Shown here one piece after another: positions 51,540 through 60,869 of a DNA stretch of 64,000 bases; the first letter of the stretch is position 1, and each line of letters begins with the position of its first letter. A program made the position numbers and the translations under genes. The stretch spans positions 1 to 64,000 of the forward strand of contig URMS01000013.1 in NCBI GenBank assembly GCA_900548975.1, in the 5' to 3' direction. This DNA is from an uncultured Porphyromonadaceae bacterium (GTDB lineage: Bacteria > Bacteroidota > Bacteroidia > Bacteroidales > Muribaculaceae). Under the pieces are notes generated by a model that had not been told where the DNA came from, searched no databases, and saw only the letters and a program-made list of their open reading frames with translations.

Positions 51540-52568
51540 CTATCTGCGAAGTATTGTTTTCCTTACAGAGTGACGGAGGCGGAGCAGGGGATGCTCGGGC
51601 GACTTATGGTACCATTTCAAAAAATGGAATTTCAGACCGGGTAAAAACCGGGCTGATTCTTGCTCCATCCTCATGATATCGTCGGTGGAGATAGTGTCGC
51701 GTACCCAGCGGTCGAAATCCTGCATCTGAGCGTCGCACTTTCCTCTGCCGCCGAGAAGGCCGATTTTGTATACCATAAGTACCATACTGTAGATATAATT
51801 ATGGTAATAGGTTTTCATTGCGGCGGGTATGGAATCGCTCACAGAATTGCTGAATTTCGTAATGCGCTGAGTGACTCTGATGAGCTGGCTGATGTTCCTT
51901 ATCGTGGTGTTGGCATCGATGGTCTGGCCGACTCTGCCGACAAGATATTTGTACAGCCTCACAGGGACGAAAGCTGCGGTTGCGACCCTGTGCATGGGAA
52001 TAAAATTCCACTCGGTGTCGGTGTATGATATTCCTTCGGTCTGACTGTAAGCGAATTCACGGAAAATGCCGCTACGGTAGGCGAGTGTATGCATGTGCAT
52101 GCCCGTCTTTGTCAGTTCGGGCAGCAGAGTATCCACTGTGAACAGGCTGTCGGAAGGCAGCGAATATTTCAGCTCCGCAACGAACCGGCCATCGGAATCG
52201 ACTGTCTGGAAATTAGTGATGATAATATCGGTGTCGAGATTCTCGATCCGTTCCAGAAAGACTTTGAAATCTTCGGAATCGAAACTGTCATCGGCGTCCA
52301 GAATCTTTACATATTTACCGGTCATTTCCTTCAGACCGCAGTTGATGCAGGAACCATAATTCCCGTTGGTTTTGTCGATACAACGCACCGACTGCGGATA
52401 GCGGCGTTCGTAATCGTGAGCTATTTCCGACGTTCGGTCCTTGCTGCCGTCGTTGATTATCAATACCTCCACATTTTCAAACCCGGGCACGACAAGGGAG
52501 TCGATGCACTGCGGCAGGTAGTTTTCCATGTTATACGAAGGTACGATTATTGTCAGGAGCTTGTTCAT
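51540..52568 (-). CDS. Glycosyltransferase family 2
   Basis: A 342-aa GT-A transferase: LLTIIVPSYNMENYLPQCID, EVLIINDGSKDRTSEIA and the DxD-type KILDADDSF. The C-terminal half is helical, rich in Arg and Lys, and possibly membrane-associated. Lies 18 bases after glf and 28 bases before the other GT2. Part of a surface-glycan cluster with a flippase. Confidence 0.92.
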   Translation of the reverse strand: MNKLLTIIVPSYNMENYLPQCIDSLVVPGFENVEVLIINDGSKDRTSEIAHDYERRYPQSVRCIDKTNGNYGSCINCGLKEMTGKYVKILDADDSFDSEDFKVFLERIENLDTDIIITNFQTVDSDGRFVAELKYSLPSDSLFTVDTLLPELTKTGMHMHTLAYRSGIFREFAYSQTEGISYTDTEWNFIPMHRVATAAFVPVRLYKYLVGRVGQTIDANTTIRNISQLIRVTQRITKFSNSVSDSIPAAMKTYYHNYIYSMVLMVYKIGLLGGRGKCDAQMQDFDRWVRDTISTDDIMRMEQESARFLPGLKFHFLKWYHKSPEHPLLRLRHSVRKTILRR

Positions 52569-52586
52569 AGGGACAAATGGTGAGAA

Positions 52587-53711
52587 TTATATTTCAGAGA
52601 GGTTCATAACCGCCTCGACGACAGGAGCCATATCGTAGTATTTATATTCAGCCAGCCGTCCGCCGAAAACTACATTTTCTTCTTTTGCGGCAAGGCTTTG
52701 ATATTTTTCGAATACCGACATGTTGCGTTGGTCGCCGATAGGATAAAACGGAACCATGCCGGCTTTCCATTCGGCAGGGTATTCGCGGGTTATCACCGTT
52801 TTGGGATTCCGATATATGGCATCGTTGAACGATTCGAAATGCTTGTGCTCGATGATACGTGTAAATTCCACGTCTTCAGAGGTATAGTTTACAACGGCGT
52901 TGCCCTGGAAATTGGGCTTGTCCAGAATTTCCGTCTCAAACCGGAGTGTGCGGTATTCGAGTTTTCCGAAGCAGTAATTGTAAAACTCGTCGATACGGCC
53001 TGTGAAAACTATCTTTTCGGCCTTGGATTGCCAGAATGTGCGGTCCTCGAAAAAGTCGGTTCCTAAACGCAGATCGCTGCCGTCCAGCAATGCTTTGACG
53101 AGAGGGTTGTATCCTCCTTCGGGAATGCCCTGATATGTGTCGTTGAAGTAATTGTTGTCGTATGTAAACCGTACCGGCAGTCTTCGTATGATCGAAGCCG
53201 GCAGCTCGGAGCACGGACGGCCCCACTGCTTGCGTGTATATCCTTTTATAAGCAGATTGTATATGTCGGCGCCAACAAGTTTCAGAGCCTGTTCCTCAAG
53301 ATTCCGGGGCTGATCAGGAATAGTGGCGCAAGCCCGCTGGCGCTCTATCATGTCCATCGCTTCCTCGGGAGTAACGGTGTTCCAGAGGCGTGCGAAAGTA
53401 TTCATGTTGAAAGGAAGATTGTAGAGTTTTCCGTCGGGAGCCAGGGCGAGAGGGGAGTTCCTGAAATTATTGAACGGAACGAAAGAATTCACAAAATCCC
53501 ATACTTTCTTATTGGATGTGTGGAAGATGTGGGCGCCATATTTATGCACGTTTATGCCTTCGATGCAGTCGCAGTAGATATTGCCCCCGAAATGTCTGCG
53601 CTTGTCGATCACCAGACACCGCAAACCACGGTCGGTGGCAATACGCGCGAAAGTCGCTCCATACAACCCCGCACCTACAATGAGATAGTCGTAATCTTTC
53701 GTCGTTTTCAT
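52587..53711 (-). CDS. glf: UDP-galactopyranose mutase
   Basis: A 374-aa FAD enzyme that converts UDP-galactopyranose to UDP-galactofuranose. YLIVGAGLYGATFARIA is the FAD-binding motif; HKYGAHIFHTSNKKVWDFV, GYTRKQWGRPCSELP and RTLRFETE follow the family pattern. Length fits. It implies the surface glycan made by this cluster contains galactofuranose. Its start overlaps the flippase stop by four bases. Confidence 0.96.
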   Translation of the reverse strand: MKTTKDYDYLIVGAGLYGATFARIATDRGLRCLVIDKRRHFGGNIYCDCIEGINVHKYGAHIFHTSNKKVWDFVNSFVPFNNFRNSPLALAPDGKLYNLPFNMNTFARLWNTVTPEEAMDMIERQRACATIPDQPRNLEEQALKLVGADIYNLLIKGYTRKQWGRPCSELPASIIRRLPVRFTYDNNYFNDTYQGIPEGGYNPLVKALLDGSDLRLGTDFFEDRTFWQSKAEKIVFTGRIDEFYNYCFGKLEYRTLRFETEILDKPNFQGNAVVNYTSEDVEFTRIIEHKHFESFNDAIYRNPKTVITREYPAEWKAGMVPFYPIGDQRNMSVFEKYQSLAAKEENVVFGGRLAEYKYYDMAPVVEAVMNLSEI

Positions 53712-55156
53712 TTGAAATGTAATTTTTTCAGTATTATATGGAGTGTTTCCAGTGTCAGACTGTCCTTAAACTTTATCAGGACACCGAAATATACTGTTGC
53801 GCCTGCGAGTATGGAAACAATCAGGCACCAGACAGGATTGTGTATCAGAAGCATCGCCGACAAAATGGGCAGGACCATCAACAGCGACGAGAAGCAGTAG
53901 CGCAGAGGATGCGTATTGGCCCATTTGAACGGGAAGTACTTTGCTCCGGCTATTATCTGTGTCATCAGGACGCCGAATTCCGCCACTGTCGTCGACAGTG
54001 CGGCGCCGGTGGCGGCATAGCGTGGGATCAGAAGGATGTTCAACAGTACATTTATGACTGCACCCACAAAAACGCTAAGCATGACGATGTTTGTTCTGTC
54101 CTGGGGGAAGAGTATCTGTATGCCCAGAACATTGCTTATGCCTATCAGAAGAACGACAGGAGTGCTGAAGCAAAGCACCGGAATGGAACTGAGATAGTCG
54201 TTGCCGCAAAAAATGATGACGACATAGGACGACAGTATTGTCAGTCCGACCATTACCGGAACAGAGAACGCTATGGTGAGGCGCAGCGATTTCTCAACTA
54301 CATTTCTAAAAGCACCGGTCTCTCCTTTTTGAAGTAGATGCGAGCATCGCGGCAGAAGCACGGGGCTTATGGACGTGATAAGCATTACACCGATATATGT
54401 TATTTTGGTGCCCGCGGTATAAAAACCGACAGCGGTGTCGTCGGACAGGAATCCCAGCATGACAGGATTTAGCTGGCCGTAAAAGTTTATGATAAGTCCT
54501 ATTACGAACATCTGCAGTGCAGGCTTTACATGGCGCAGCAGTTTCAGTTTTCTGAAATTAACCGACTTTATGTTGACGATAGTCCTGAGATGTATGAAAT
54601 TGATGAGGTTGTTGCCTACGGTAGAACCCACAAGCACAAGACCATATGCGATAAGGTCGGAGGACTTTCTTACAAAAACGAATAAGAAGACCGTCGAGAG
54701 CACACGGACGGCTATCGCACGTATAGTGATGTATTTAAAGTCTTCGATGCCTTTATAAAACCATTCTACTCCGATGGCTGTGAAAAGAATCGACAGGCTC
54801 AGAACATAGAAAAGCACGGCGTTTCCATGGATTTCGGGCACATAGCTCGCTATGAGAAATACCGCGACATAGCCCAGCAGACACATGAGCGCGTTGAGCG
54901 ATATTATTTCAAAAACAATATGGTCGCGAAGAATCCTGTCATCTCGGTTCTTTGCAATTTCTTTGATTGCATAGGTAGGGATGCCCAGAGTCGTCAGGAA
55001 TGTTATGATGTTGATGATGGAGTACTGGAAATTTATTATACCTATACCTTCCGGCATCAATATTCGCGACACATACGGGAACGTGATTATGGGGAACAAA
55101 ATACTTGTTACAGTATTTATTCCGTTCAGAACAATGTTCCCCTTGATAGATGCCAT
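53708..55156 (-). CDS. Oligosaccharide flippase (Wzx-type, MOP superfamily)
   Basis: A 482-aa polytopic protein with about 12-14 hydrophobic helices. The start MASIKGNIVLNGINTVTSI, then LFPIITFPYVSRIL is typical of polysaccharide biosynthesis flippases, which move undecaprenyl-linked glycan repeats across the inner membrane. The frame extends 6 codons further upstream, but Met at 55156 matches homologues. First gene of the cluster; no polymerase is seen, so the cluster is partial or the rest lies elsewhere. A+T-rich sequence rises here towards 55 kb. Confidence 0.9.
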   Translation of the reverse strand: MASIKGNIVLNGINTVTSILFPIITFPYVSRILMPEGIGIINFQYSIINIITFLTTLGIPTYAIKEIAKNRDDRILRDHIVFEIISLNALMCLLGYVAVFLIASYVPEIHGNAVLFYVLSLSILFTAIGVEWFYKGIEDFKYITIRAIAVRVLSTVFLFVFVRKSSDLIAYGLVLVGSTVGNNLINFIHLRTIVNIKSVNFRKLKLLRHVKPALQMFVIGLIINFYGQLNPVMLGFLSDDTAVGFYTAGTKITYIGVMLITSISPVLLPRCSHLLQKGETGAFRNVVEKSLRLTIAFSVPVMVGLTILSSYVVIIFCGNDYLSSIPVLCFSTPVVLLIGISNVLGIQILFPQDRTNIVMLSVFVGAVINVLLNILLIPRYAATGAALSTTVAEFGVLMTQIIAGAKYFPFKWANTHPLRYCFSSLLMVLPILSAMLLIHNPVWCLIVSILAGATVYFGVLIKFKDSLTLETLHIILKKLHFK

Positions 55157-55719
55157 ATTGGGTCGAATAAACAATTACCATTATATTAACGTCATTTTCC
55201 TAAATAAATTATACAGGGGTCGGATATTCTATAGGCGTGTATAATGGCGATGTCGATTCTGGACGGTATGTTTGTTCGTGATGCGGAAGAGGTGCGTAAA
55301 TTATGTTTCTCAGCATATTCGATTGCATTCTTAGGAAAAATAACTAATTTTGCATTGACCTAAACGCCGTGAGACTCCGCAAGGAGCCGGAGCGAGGGTG
55401 GTCATTACATAATGAAAGCGTTTACTGCGCTTGATTCTTGGCTGCTAAGAACTTCGCAACCTCTTTAGAAATAGTCGAGAATGAAGCAACGGTAGATGTC
55501 TTCGGGTATGATTTCGTACCCCTTAAGAGGATTATGCCATATTGGTGTGTTCCCTTTTGGTGTATAATATATCATACGGCGTAGGCTCTGCGTTGCTCGT
55601 TCCACTATTTCGGGCAATGCGAAGGCCTTTAGCAGCGGGACGAGTAACAGTACGGATCCTGCGCTTTTTTGTTAAACCAATGATTGGCTAACTGGGATTC
55701 ATGAGCCGTTTAGCAATCT
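55157..55719. other. 563-bp A+T-rich gap with promoter, long leader and an unassigned open frame
   Basis: This gap separates the minus-strand glycan cluster from the plus-strand Hsp70 cluster. It contains a good plus-strand promoter (55323-55352) and then about 360 bases of leader. On the minus strand an open frame runs 55671-55465 with no good start codon, ending GYEIIPEDIYRCFILDYF; it could be a degenerated gene end, but no family is recognised and it is not called. No tRNA or att-like repeat was found. No invertible-promoter inverted repeats were seen by eye. Confidence 0.5.
55323..55352 (+). promoter_or_regulatory. Promoter of the Hsp70/kinase-AAA+ cluster
   Basis: TTG (55323-55325), 19 bases, TAATTTTG (55345-55352), a clean Bacteroidetes -33/-7 match. 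It is the only strong plus-strand candidate in the gap. The first gene starts 367 bases downstream, so the mRNA has a very long leader. A second, nearer start may have been missed. Confidence 0.6.
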
Positions 55720-57438
55720 GTGCCAATTCACATTATATCACAAAACCCATACCGCATACTGGGCGTTCTTTCCAACTCCCCATTGAAAGAGAGAGTCGGA
55801 AACCTAAATCGCTTGGTCGCATTTGCAAAGGTCGGAAAGGAAGTTGTCTTTCCTAATGACTTTGCTACTATTTTGGCCGAAAAACCAGTTAGAACGCCTG
55901 ATAGTATTACTGCGGCCAACACCGCTATAACCCTTGACAAAGACCAACTAAAATATGCGCTCTTTTGGTTTATTAGCGGTTCGCCGATAGATAATATTGC
56001 GTTGAAGCATCTGCAGGCAGGGAACCGAGAGAAAGCAGAAGAGATCTTCCAAAAGAAAGAGACATATTCCTCTTTAATCAATTCCGGTGTATTAGCCTTT
56101 ATAGATGGTAATATCGCCGCTGGCTTTAATAACATCTCTAAAGTAGTCCACAATTCTGCCTGTCGTGCAGATTTGCTTCAAGCATTAGGCATCGCCAATC
56201 TTCAACTGTCGGAAGATGATCTTGCCGGTCTTGTAATTACGGAACTACTTAAAGAGATACCTGCAAGCAAACTTTTATCGGCTTGTATCAATGCTACTGA
56301 TCGTGCCATTGTTAGCAAAAGTGCGCTTGATGAACCTATCTCGGCTATTAATTCTGCAATAGCCGTTGCCAAAAACGCTGACACGAAAAATCCTGAAGCC
56401 AGCATTGCCGCCGGTACAAAGTTGATGAACTCAACTAAAGGACCGCTTAAAGCTGTTAAGGATATTGCAGGTGCATCCAGTCCACAATATCAGATAGTCG
56501 CTGACAACGTTGCAAAACAAGTCTTGCAATGTGGCATCAACTACTATAATAATGCTCCTGACTCGGACGTGGAGAGCCCTCGCAAGGCTATGGTGCTTCA
56601 ATCCTATGCTTTGTCAATTGCCGTAGGTCAACTCACCAAAGATAGGTGTAAAGAGAACTACGATATCTTGAAAAAGGCTGTGGACAATATGCCTCCCGCC
56701 GAAGTTGCTATTGAGGTTCGCAAGATTAAGGAAGAACTGAGAAAATTCTGCCAGTTACCAGACAAAATTTCTCATTCCGTCACTTTGCTCAACAACACAA
56801 AGCCGTTGTTGCTGACTATCAAGTCAAGACTTGGTGCGACCAACTCTTTCTACCTTTCGCTCTCAACGCAGGTTGTTGGCAATGCTTTGCACAACATCAT
56901 CGAAGAAGTCAATCAGGCACATAATTATTTCATGACAGTTATCAAGGCCGTTAAGGAGTCTGGAATTGATCCAAGTCTCCTTAACTACATCGGTGATGAC
57001 CATTCTCCTGCCAAGATTATTGACAATAAGGTTAAACCCGTAATGCGCGAAGCATGGAAATCCACCGTGCTCATGGACTCTTTTGATATAGAATCCGATT
57101 TCAAAACAAATCGGTATAATCCCAATCGTCAATCTCTTAAAGAGATGTGTGAGTCTCTTAAAATTTCTACTTGCGTTTCCACACCTCGTCCTTCTGCGGC
57201 AAGAGTTTCAACGCCGCGCACTATAACTTCAACGACTACAACAAGACCGACAACCTCTCGTCCCACCACAACTTCTGCAACCCAAGAGAAGAACAGCGGT
57301 TGGCCCGCTTTTTGGATTGCGACTTTAATATGTGCAGTTATCGGTGCGATCGCTAATGGTAGTGAAGGCTTCTTCTGCGGTGGCGTCCTGGGCGCAATGA
57401 TAGTAGGCAATATAGCTCGAACTATATTTAGAGAATAA
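55720..57438 (+). CDS. J-like protein with C-terminal membrane hairpin
   Basis: A 572-aa protein. The first 75 residues resemble a J-domain-like helix bundle (NPYRILGV at 9-16, then LKERVGNLNRL) and DQLKYALFWF near residue 80 fits the end of such a domain, but there is no HPD triplet, the essential Hsp70 contact of true J-domains. A long helical middle (90-480) follows. Residues 486-526 are a Ser/Thr/Pro-rich linker and 529-567 two hydrophobic Gly-rich segments (TM hairpin). The start is a GTG (an in-frame TAG sits at 55711-55713, so nothing earlier is possible). It comes first in the cluster. Confidence 0.75.
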   Translation: MPIHIISQNPYRILGVLSNSPLKERVGNLNRLVAFAKVGKEVVFPNDFATILAEKPVRTPDSITAANTAITLDKDQLKYALFWFISGSPIDNIALKHLQAGNREKAEEIFQKKETYSSLINSGVLAFIDGNIAAGFNNISKVVHNSACRADLLQALGIANLQLSEDDLAGLVITELLKEIPASKLLSACINATDRAIVSKSALDEPISAINSAIAVAKNADTKNPEASIAAGTKLMNSTKGPLKAVKDIAGASSPQYQIVADNVAKQVLQCGINYYNNAPDSDVESPRKAMVLQSYALSIAVGQLTKDRCKENYDILKKAVDNMPPAEVAIEVRKIKEELRKFCQLPDKISHSVTLLNNTKPLLLTIKSRLGATNSFYLSLSTQVVGNALHNIIEEVNQAHNYFMTVIKAVKESGIDPSLLNYIGDDHSPAKIIDNKVKPVMREAWKSTVLMDSFDIESDFKTNRYNPNRQSLKEMCESLKISTCVSTPRPSAARVSTPRTITSTTTTRPTTSRPTTTSATQEKNSGWPAFWIATLICAVIGAIANGSEGFFCGGVLGAMIVGNIARTIFRE

Positions 57439-57449
57439 TACAACGCAAT

Positions 57450-58343
57450 ATGAAAAAAGCAATTCTTTCAATCAGCGTGGCTACACTGGCACAAATGTCA
57501 TTCGCCGCTACAGCAAACGACTCCCTGCGCACTTGCTTTAATATAATTCAAGCAACCGATGCGACAGTGCAAACCCTTCAGCGCGAAAATGACGCTCTTA
57601 AATCAGAAATTAATTCTCTGAACTCCACAATTTCAGCGCAATCAAATGAGATGGACTCCCTGAAATCGGTCTTAGTGGAAACCAACAATAACGTAGCCTC
57701 CCTTGCTGATAGTCTCAACATAAACATATCCTCTACAAGAGAGCAAATTCAGACAAAATCGGACACTTTTAACGAAATTATTGCGAAAAAATCCCAAACC
57801 GGTTTGTGGATTTTTATAGTTCTCGCACTTGTCGTTGCTACCATCTCTTTCTTCTTCGGCAGACTGCTCGCCAAGCGCGGCAATGAAGTTGCCTCCCTCT
57901 CGGCTAAAGCAGACAAGCTCAACGAGGAAATTGTAAATCGCCTCTCATCCGAAATGTCTGAGATGCAAACTCTCTCTAAGCAGCTTGGCTCTATCTCTAC
58001 TGCCACCGGCGGAGGTACCGAACAAAAACTTATAACCACCCTTGCAGATAGAATTACATTTATGGAGATGACTCTCTATAAAATGGATAGCTCTGTTCGC
58101 GGTCATAAGCAACTCTCAAAGTCAATCAAGCAAATGAAAGATAATCTTCTTGCTAATGGCTACGAACTTGTTGATATGCTTGGAACGGATTATCACGATG
58201 GCATGAAAGTAACTGCCAACTTTGTAGAGGACGAAAATCTCCCAGAGGGCAAGCAGATTATCACAGGCATCATCAAGCCTCAGATTAACTATCAAGGCAA
58301 AATGATACAGTCTGCGCAAATCACAGTAAGTCAAAACTTATAA
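57450..58343 (+). CDS. Membrane-anchored GrpE-like nucleotide-exchange-factor candidate
   Basis: A 297-aa protein. Residues 1-22 are a signal peptide, 30-110 a heptad-rich coiled coil (probably periplasmic), 119-136 a TM helix followed by RLLAKRGN (positive side in), then 137-230 cytosolic helices. The last 65 residues follow the GrpE beta-domain closely: IKQMKDNLLANGYELVD, then VEDENLPEGKQIITGI and INYQGKMIQSAQITVSQ align by eye with the final part of E. coli GrpE (VESDDVAPGN ... LNGRTIRAAMVTVA). The alignment is mine and not a search result. Encoded 11 bases after the J-like gene and 13 before the Hsp70. Confidence 0.7.
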   Translation: MKKAILSISVATLAQMSFAATANDSLRTCFNIIQATDATVQTLQRENDALKSEINSLNSTISAQSNEMDSLKSVLVETNNNVASLADSLNINISSTREQIQTKSDTFNEIIAKKSQTGLWIFIVLALVVATISFFFGRLLAKRGNEVASLSAKADKLNEEIVNRLSSEMSEMQTLSKQLGSISTATGGGTEQKLITTLADRITFMEMTLYKMDSSVRGHKQLSKSIKQMKDNLLANGYELVDMLGTDYHDGMKVTANFVEDENLPEGKQIITGIIKPQINYQGKMIQSAQITVSQNL

Positions 58344-58356
58344 TCTCCCTATATCA

Positions 58357-60864
58357 ATGGCTCAATCAAAAATGAAATTCGGAATTGACTTGGGCACAAC
58401 CAATTCCGCTATATGCAAGATGGAAGGTGGCGAGCCTGTCATTAAAAAGACCGACACGCTAATGGATACCCTGCCATCAAGCGTATCTTTCACAAAAAGA
58501 AAAGTCCTAAAAGTTGGTGTAAGCGCATACAATGACCTGCGACAAGATAGGTCACGAGCGACCAAGAAATGGGTTAAATTTGATGAAAACGTATTCATCG
58601 AGTTCAAACGCGACATGGGAACTGACAAAACAAGTTTCAGCTCTAATATGGATGCCTTATACTCGCCTGAACAACTTTCAGCTGAAGTCCTCAAAACTCT
58701 TAAATCTTTCATCGGTGATGAAAATGTCTCAGCGGTAGTTATCACGATACCTGCTAAGTTCAAAGCCGACCAGATAGCAGCAACTAAACGTGCTGCCCAA
58801 CTCGCGGGTATCGAACACTGTGAACTTCTCCAAGAGCCTATTGCAGCATCTATGGCTTATGGTCTCAGTTCCGCAAACAAGAACGGACAATGGCTCGTGT
58901 TTGACTTTGGTGGGGGCACATTTGATGCCGCCATTATCAAAGTCGAGGATGGCATCATGCAGGTTAAGGATACTGAGGGCGACAACTATCTCGGCGGTAA
59001 AAACCTTGACTACGCTGTTGTTGACAACATCATTATTCCTTATCTTCAGGAGAATTTCGTCATTGACGAAATCCTGGCGAATGATGCGACCCGCGACATT
59101 CTTCGTGATGCCATGAAGTTCTATGCAGAGCAAGCAAAGAACCAACTCTCGTTCAAGGCACAGGCAGACATCACTTCGCAACTCGACGAGTTCGGCGAAG
59201 ATGATGAGGGTAACGAAATCGAGCTTGACCTCGTTGTTACCCAGGAACAACTGAAACCGGTTTTTGCCAAGGTATTCCAAAAAGCCATCGACATCACCAA
59301 AGACCTGCTTAAACGCAACGGTCTATCTGGTGCGGATCTCGACAAGCTTATTCTTGTCGGTGGTCCTACTTATTCGCCTGTTCTTCGTGAAATGCTTCGC
59401 GAGCAGGTTACGCCCAATGTCGATACCGACATCGATCCCATGACCGCCGTTGCAAAGGGCGCTGCCTTGTTTGCTTCAGGCATAGACAGTGATGTCAAAG
59501 AAGAAATCGCAGTTGGTACAGTAGCCCTCAATCTTTCATATGAAGCTAACTCTGTTCAGCCAATGGAGTACGTTACCGTTCAATTAGACAAGAATGAGTG
59601 CACAGGCAGCATTCCCGAAAAACTTTTCGTTGAACTTGTGCGTAGCGATAACGGTTGGTCAAGTGGTAAGGTTGAAATCAACGACATAGGCGATGTTATT
59701 GAGTGTCAACTCCTGGAGGGCAAAAACAATGCCTTTGCCATCACCGCCTACGATGATAAAGGCACCGTTATTCCTTGCTTTCCCAGGGAAATCAACATCA
59801 TGCAGGGTATTGTTGTCGGCAATGCTGTCTTACCGTACAACATCTCAATAGAGGTACATGACTCAGGTCTTGACAAGAATGTTGTCAAGTGTGTAAAAGG
59901 GCTTGAAAAGAACCAACAAATCCCTGCAACCGGTGCCCTCAATGGGCTCAAAACTCGCAATCAACTCCGTCCTGGTATGGAAGAAGATATTATCATTATT
60001 CCGATATATCAGAGCGAGCACAATACAGAGGGCACATCCGCCGTTTATAACGACCATGTTTTTGACGTTGTCATTACGGGCGATGAAGTTGGACAACTTA
60101 TCCCTGTCGGAAGTGATGTTGACATCACTATCAAGGTTGACAGATCGCAGATGCTCAAACTTGAAGCCTTCTTCCCCGTAAGCGGTGAAACCGTTGAGAA
60201 AGAAGTCGAGATTGCTGCTCGTTCGGTGATTTCAGTTTTTGAACTGGAGAAACTTAAGGACGCTGCGAACAACAAACTTCGCGCTCTTAAATCATCTTCA
60301 TCTATTAATGCAGATGAAATCTCAGAAATCGACAAGTTGATTTCTGACAGCAACAGTCGCTTCGATGGAGAAAAGAGTTCGGAAGACGGTCGTATGCACC
60401 TTCAGGCAGACCTGCGTCGCGCTTTCCTCAAAATGGAGGAGGTAGAGCAAGGTCACGAGTGGGAAAAACTCGAATCTGAAATCCGCGAGGAATTTGATCG
60501 CCTCGAAAAAGCGAACAATGACCTCGGCAACAAGTACGACAAACAAGTCGCTGCCGTGCGTAGCCAAGTTGATATGGCTATCCGCTCCAAAGACGTTCGT
60601 CAGGGTCGCGCAGTTCTCGATGATATTAACAGTCTTTTCGTGGCCGTTACTCTCATATATCAACTCATGGGATTCATTGACTACCATTTGAAGAATTTCA
60701 ATTCTATCCAATGGAAAGACGCGAACCGCGCCCGTCAGCTTCTTCAGCAGGGCAAGGAGATCGCAGCGACCAACCCGTCGGAGAGCACTCTGCATCCCAT
60801 TGTGCGTTCAGTTATTGACCTTATGATTGAACCATCGGTAGATGGCCCCGGTCTTGGCTCCTAA
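58357..60864 (+). CDS. Divergent Hsp70 (DnaK-like) chaperone
   Basis: An 835-aa Hsp70. The ATPase domain (1-380) is complete: GIDLGTTNS at 9-17, QEPIAASMAYG with Glu160, VFDFGGGTFD at 181-190 (Asp183, Thr188), VGGPTYSP at 334-341, and DPMTAVAKGAALFA. The interdomain linker lacks DnaK's VLLLDVTP, and the substrate-binding half (390-620) is strongly diverged. It is longer than DnaK (about 640) because of an added helical C-terminus (640-835) without the EEVD-like end. ATPase function is likely; client range is unknown. It sits between the GrpE-like gene and three membrane genes. Confidence 0.9.
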   Translation: MAQSKMKFGIDLGTTNSAICKMEGGEPVIKKTDTLMDTLPSSVSFTKRKVLKVGVSAYNDLRQDRSRATKKWVKFDENVFIEFKRDMGTDKTSFSSNMDALYSPEQLSAEVLKTLKSFIGDENVSAVVITIPAKFKADQIAATKRAAQLAGIEHCELLQEPIAASMAYGLSSANKNGQWLVFDFGGGTFDAAIIKVEDGIMQVKDTEGDNYLGGKNLDYAVVDNIIIPYLQENFVIDEILANDATRDILRDAMKFYAEQAKNQLSFKAQADITSQLDEFGEDDEGNEIELDLVVTQEQLKPVFAKVFQKAIDITKDLLKRNGLSGADLDKLILVGGPTYSPVLREMLREQVTPNVDTDIDPMTAVAKGAALFASGIDSDVKEEIAVGTVALNLSYEANSVQPMEYVTVQLDKNECTGSIPEKLFVELVRSDNGWSSGKVEINDIGDVIECQLLEGKNNAFAITAYDDKGTVIPCFPREINIMQGIVVGNAVLPYNISIEVHDSGLDKNVVKCVKGLEKNQQIPATGALNGLKTRNQLRPGMEEDIIIIPIYQSEHNTEGTSAVYNDHVFDVVITGDEVGQLIPVGSDVDITIKVDRSQMLKLEAFFPVSGETVEKEVEIAARSVISVFELEKLKDAANNKLRALKSSSSINADEISEIDKLISDSNSRFDGEKSSEDGRMHLQADLRRAFLKMEEVEQGHEWEKLESEIREEFDRLEKANNDLGNKYDKQVAAVRSQVDMAIRSKDVRQGRAVLDDINSLFVAVTLIYQLMGFIDYHLKNFNSIQWKDANRARQLLQQGKEIAATNPSESTLHPIVRSVIDLMIEPSVDGPGLGS

Positions 60865-60869
60865 TCGTT

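Noticed and set aside
55157..55330. Invertible promoter for the surface-glycan cluster
   Set aside because: Such switches are common in Bacteroidales, but no flanking inverted repeats or recombinase gene were found here.
55465..55671. Minus-strand 68-codon open frame in the gap before the chaperone cluster
   Set aside because: No start codon near its 5' end, no family match; only an internal ATG giving 36 residues. Kept as a note in the gap entry, not called as a gene.
55360..55719. tRNA or tmRNA-like gene, or att site at the island edge
   Set aside because: No cloverleaf, no CCA end and no paired direct repeats could be made out by eye.
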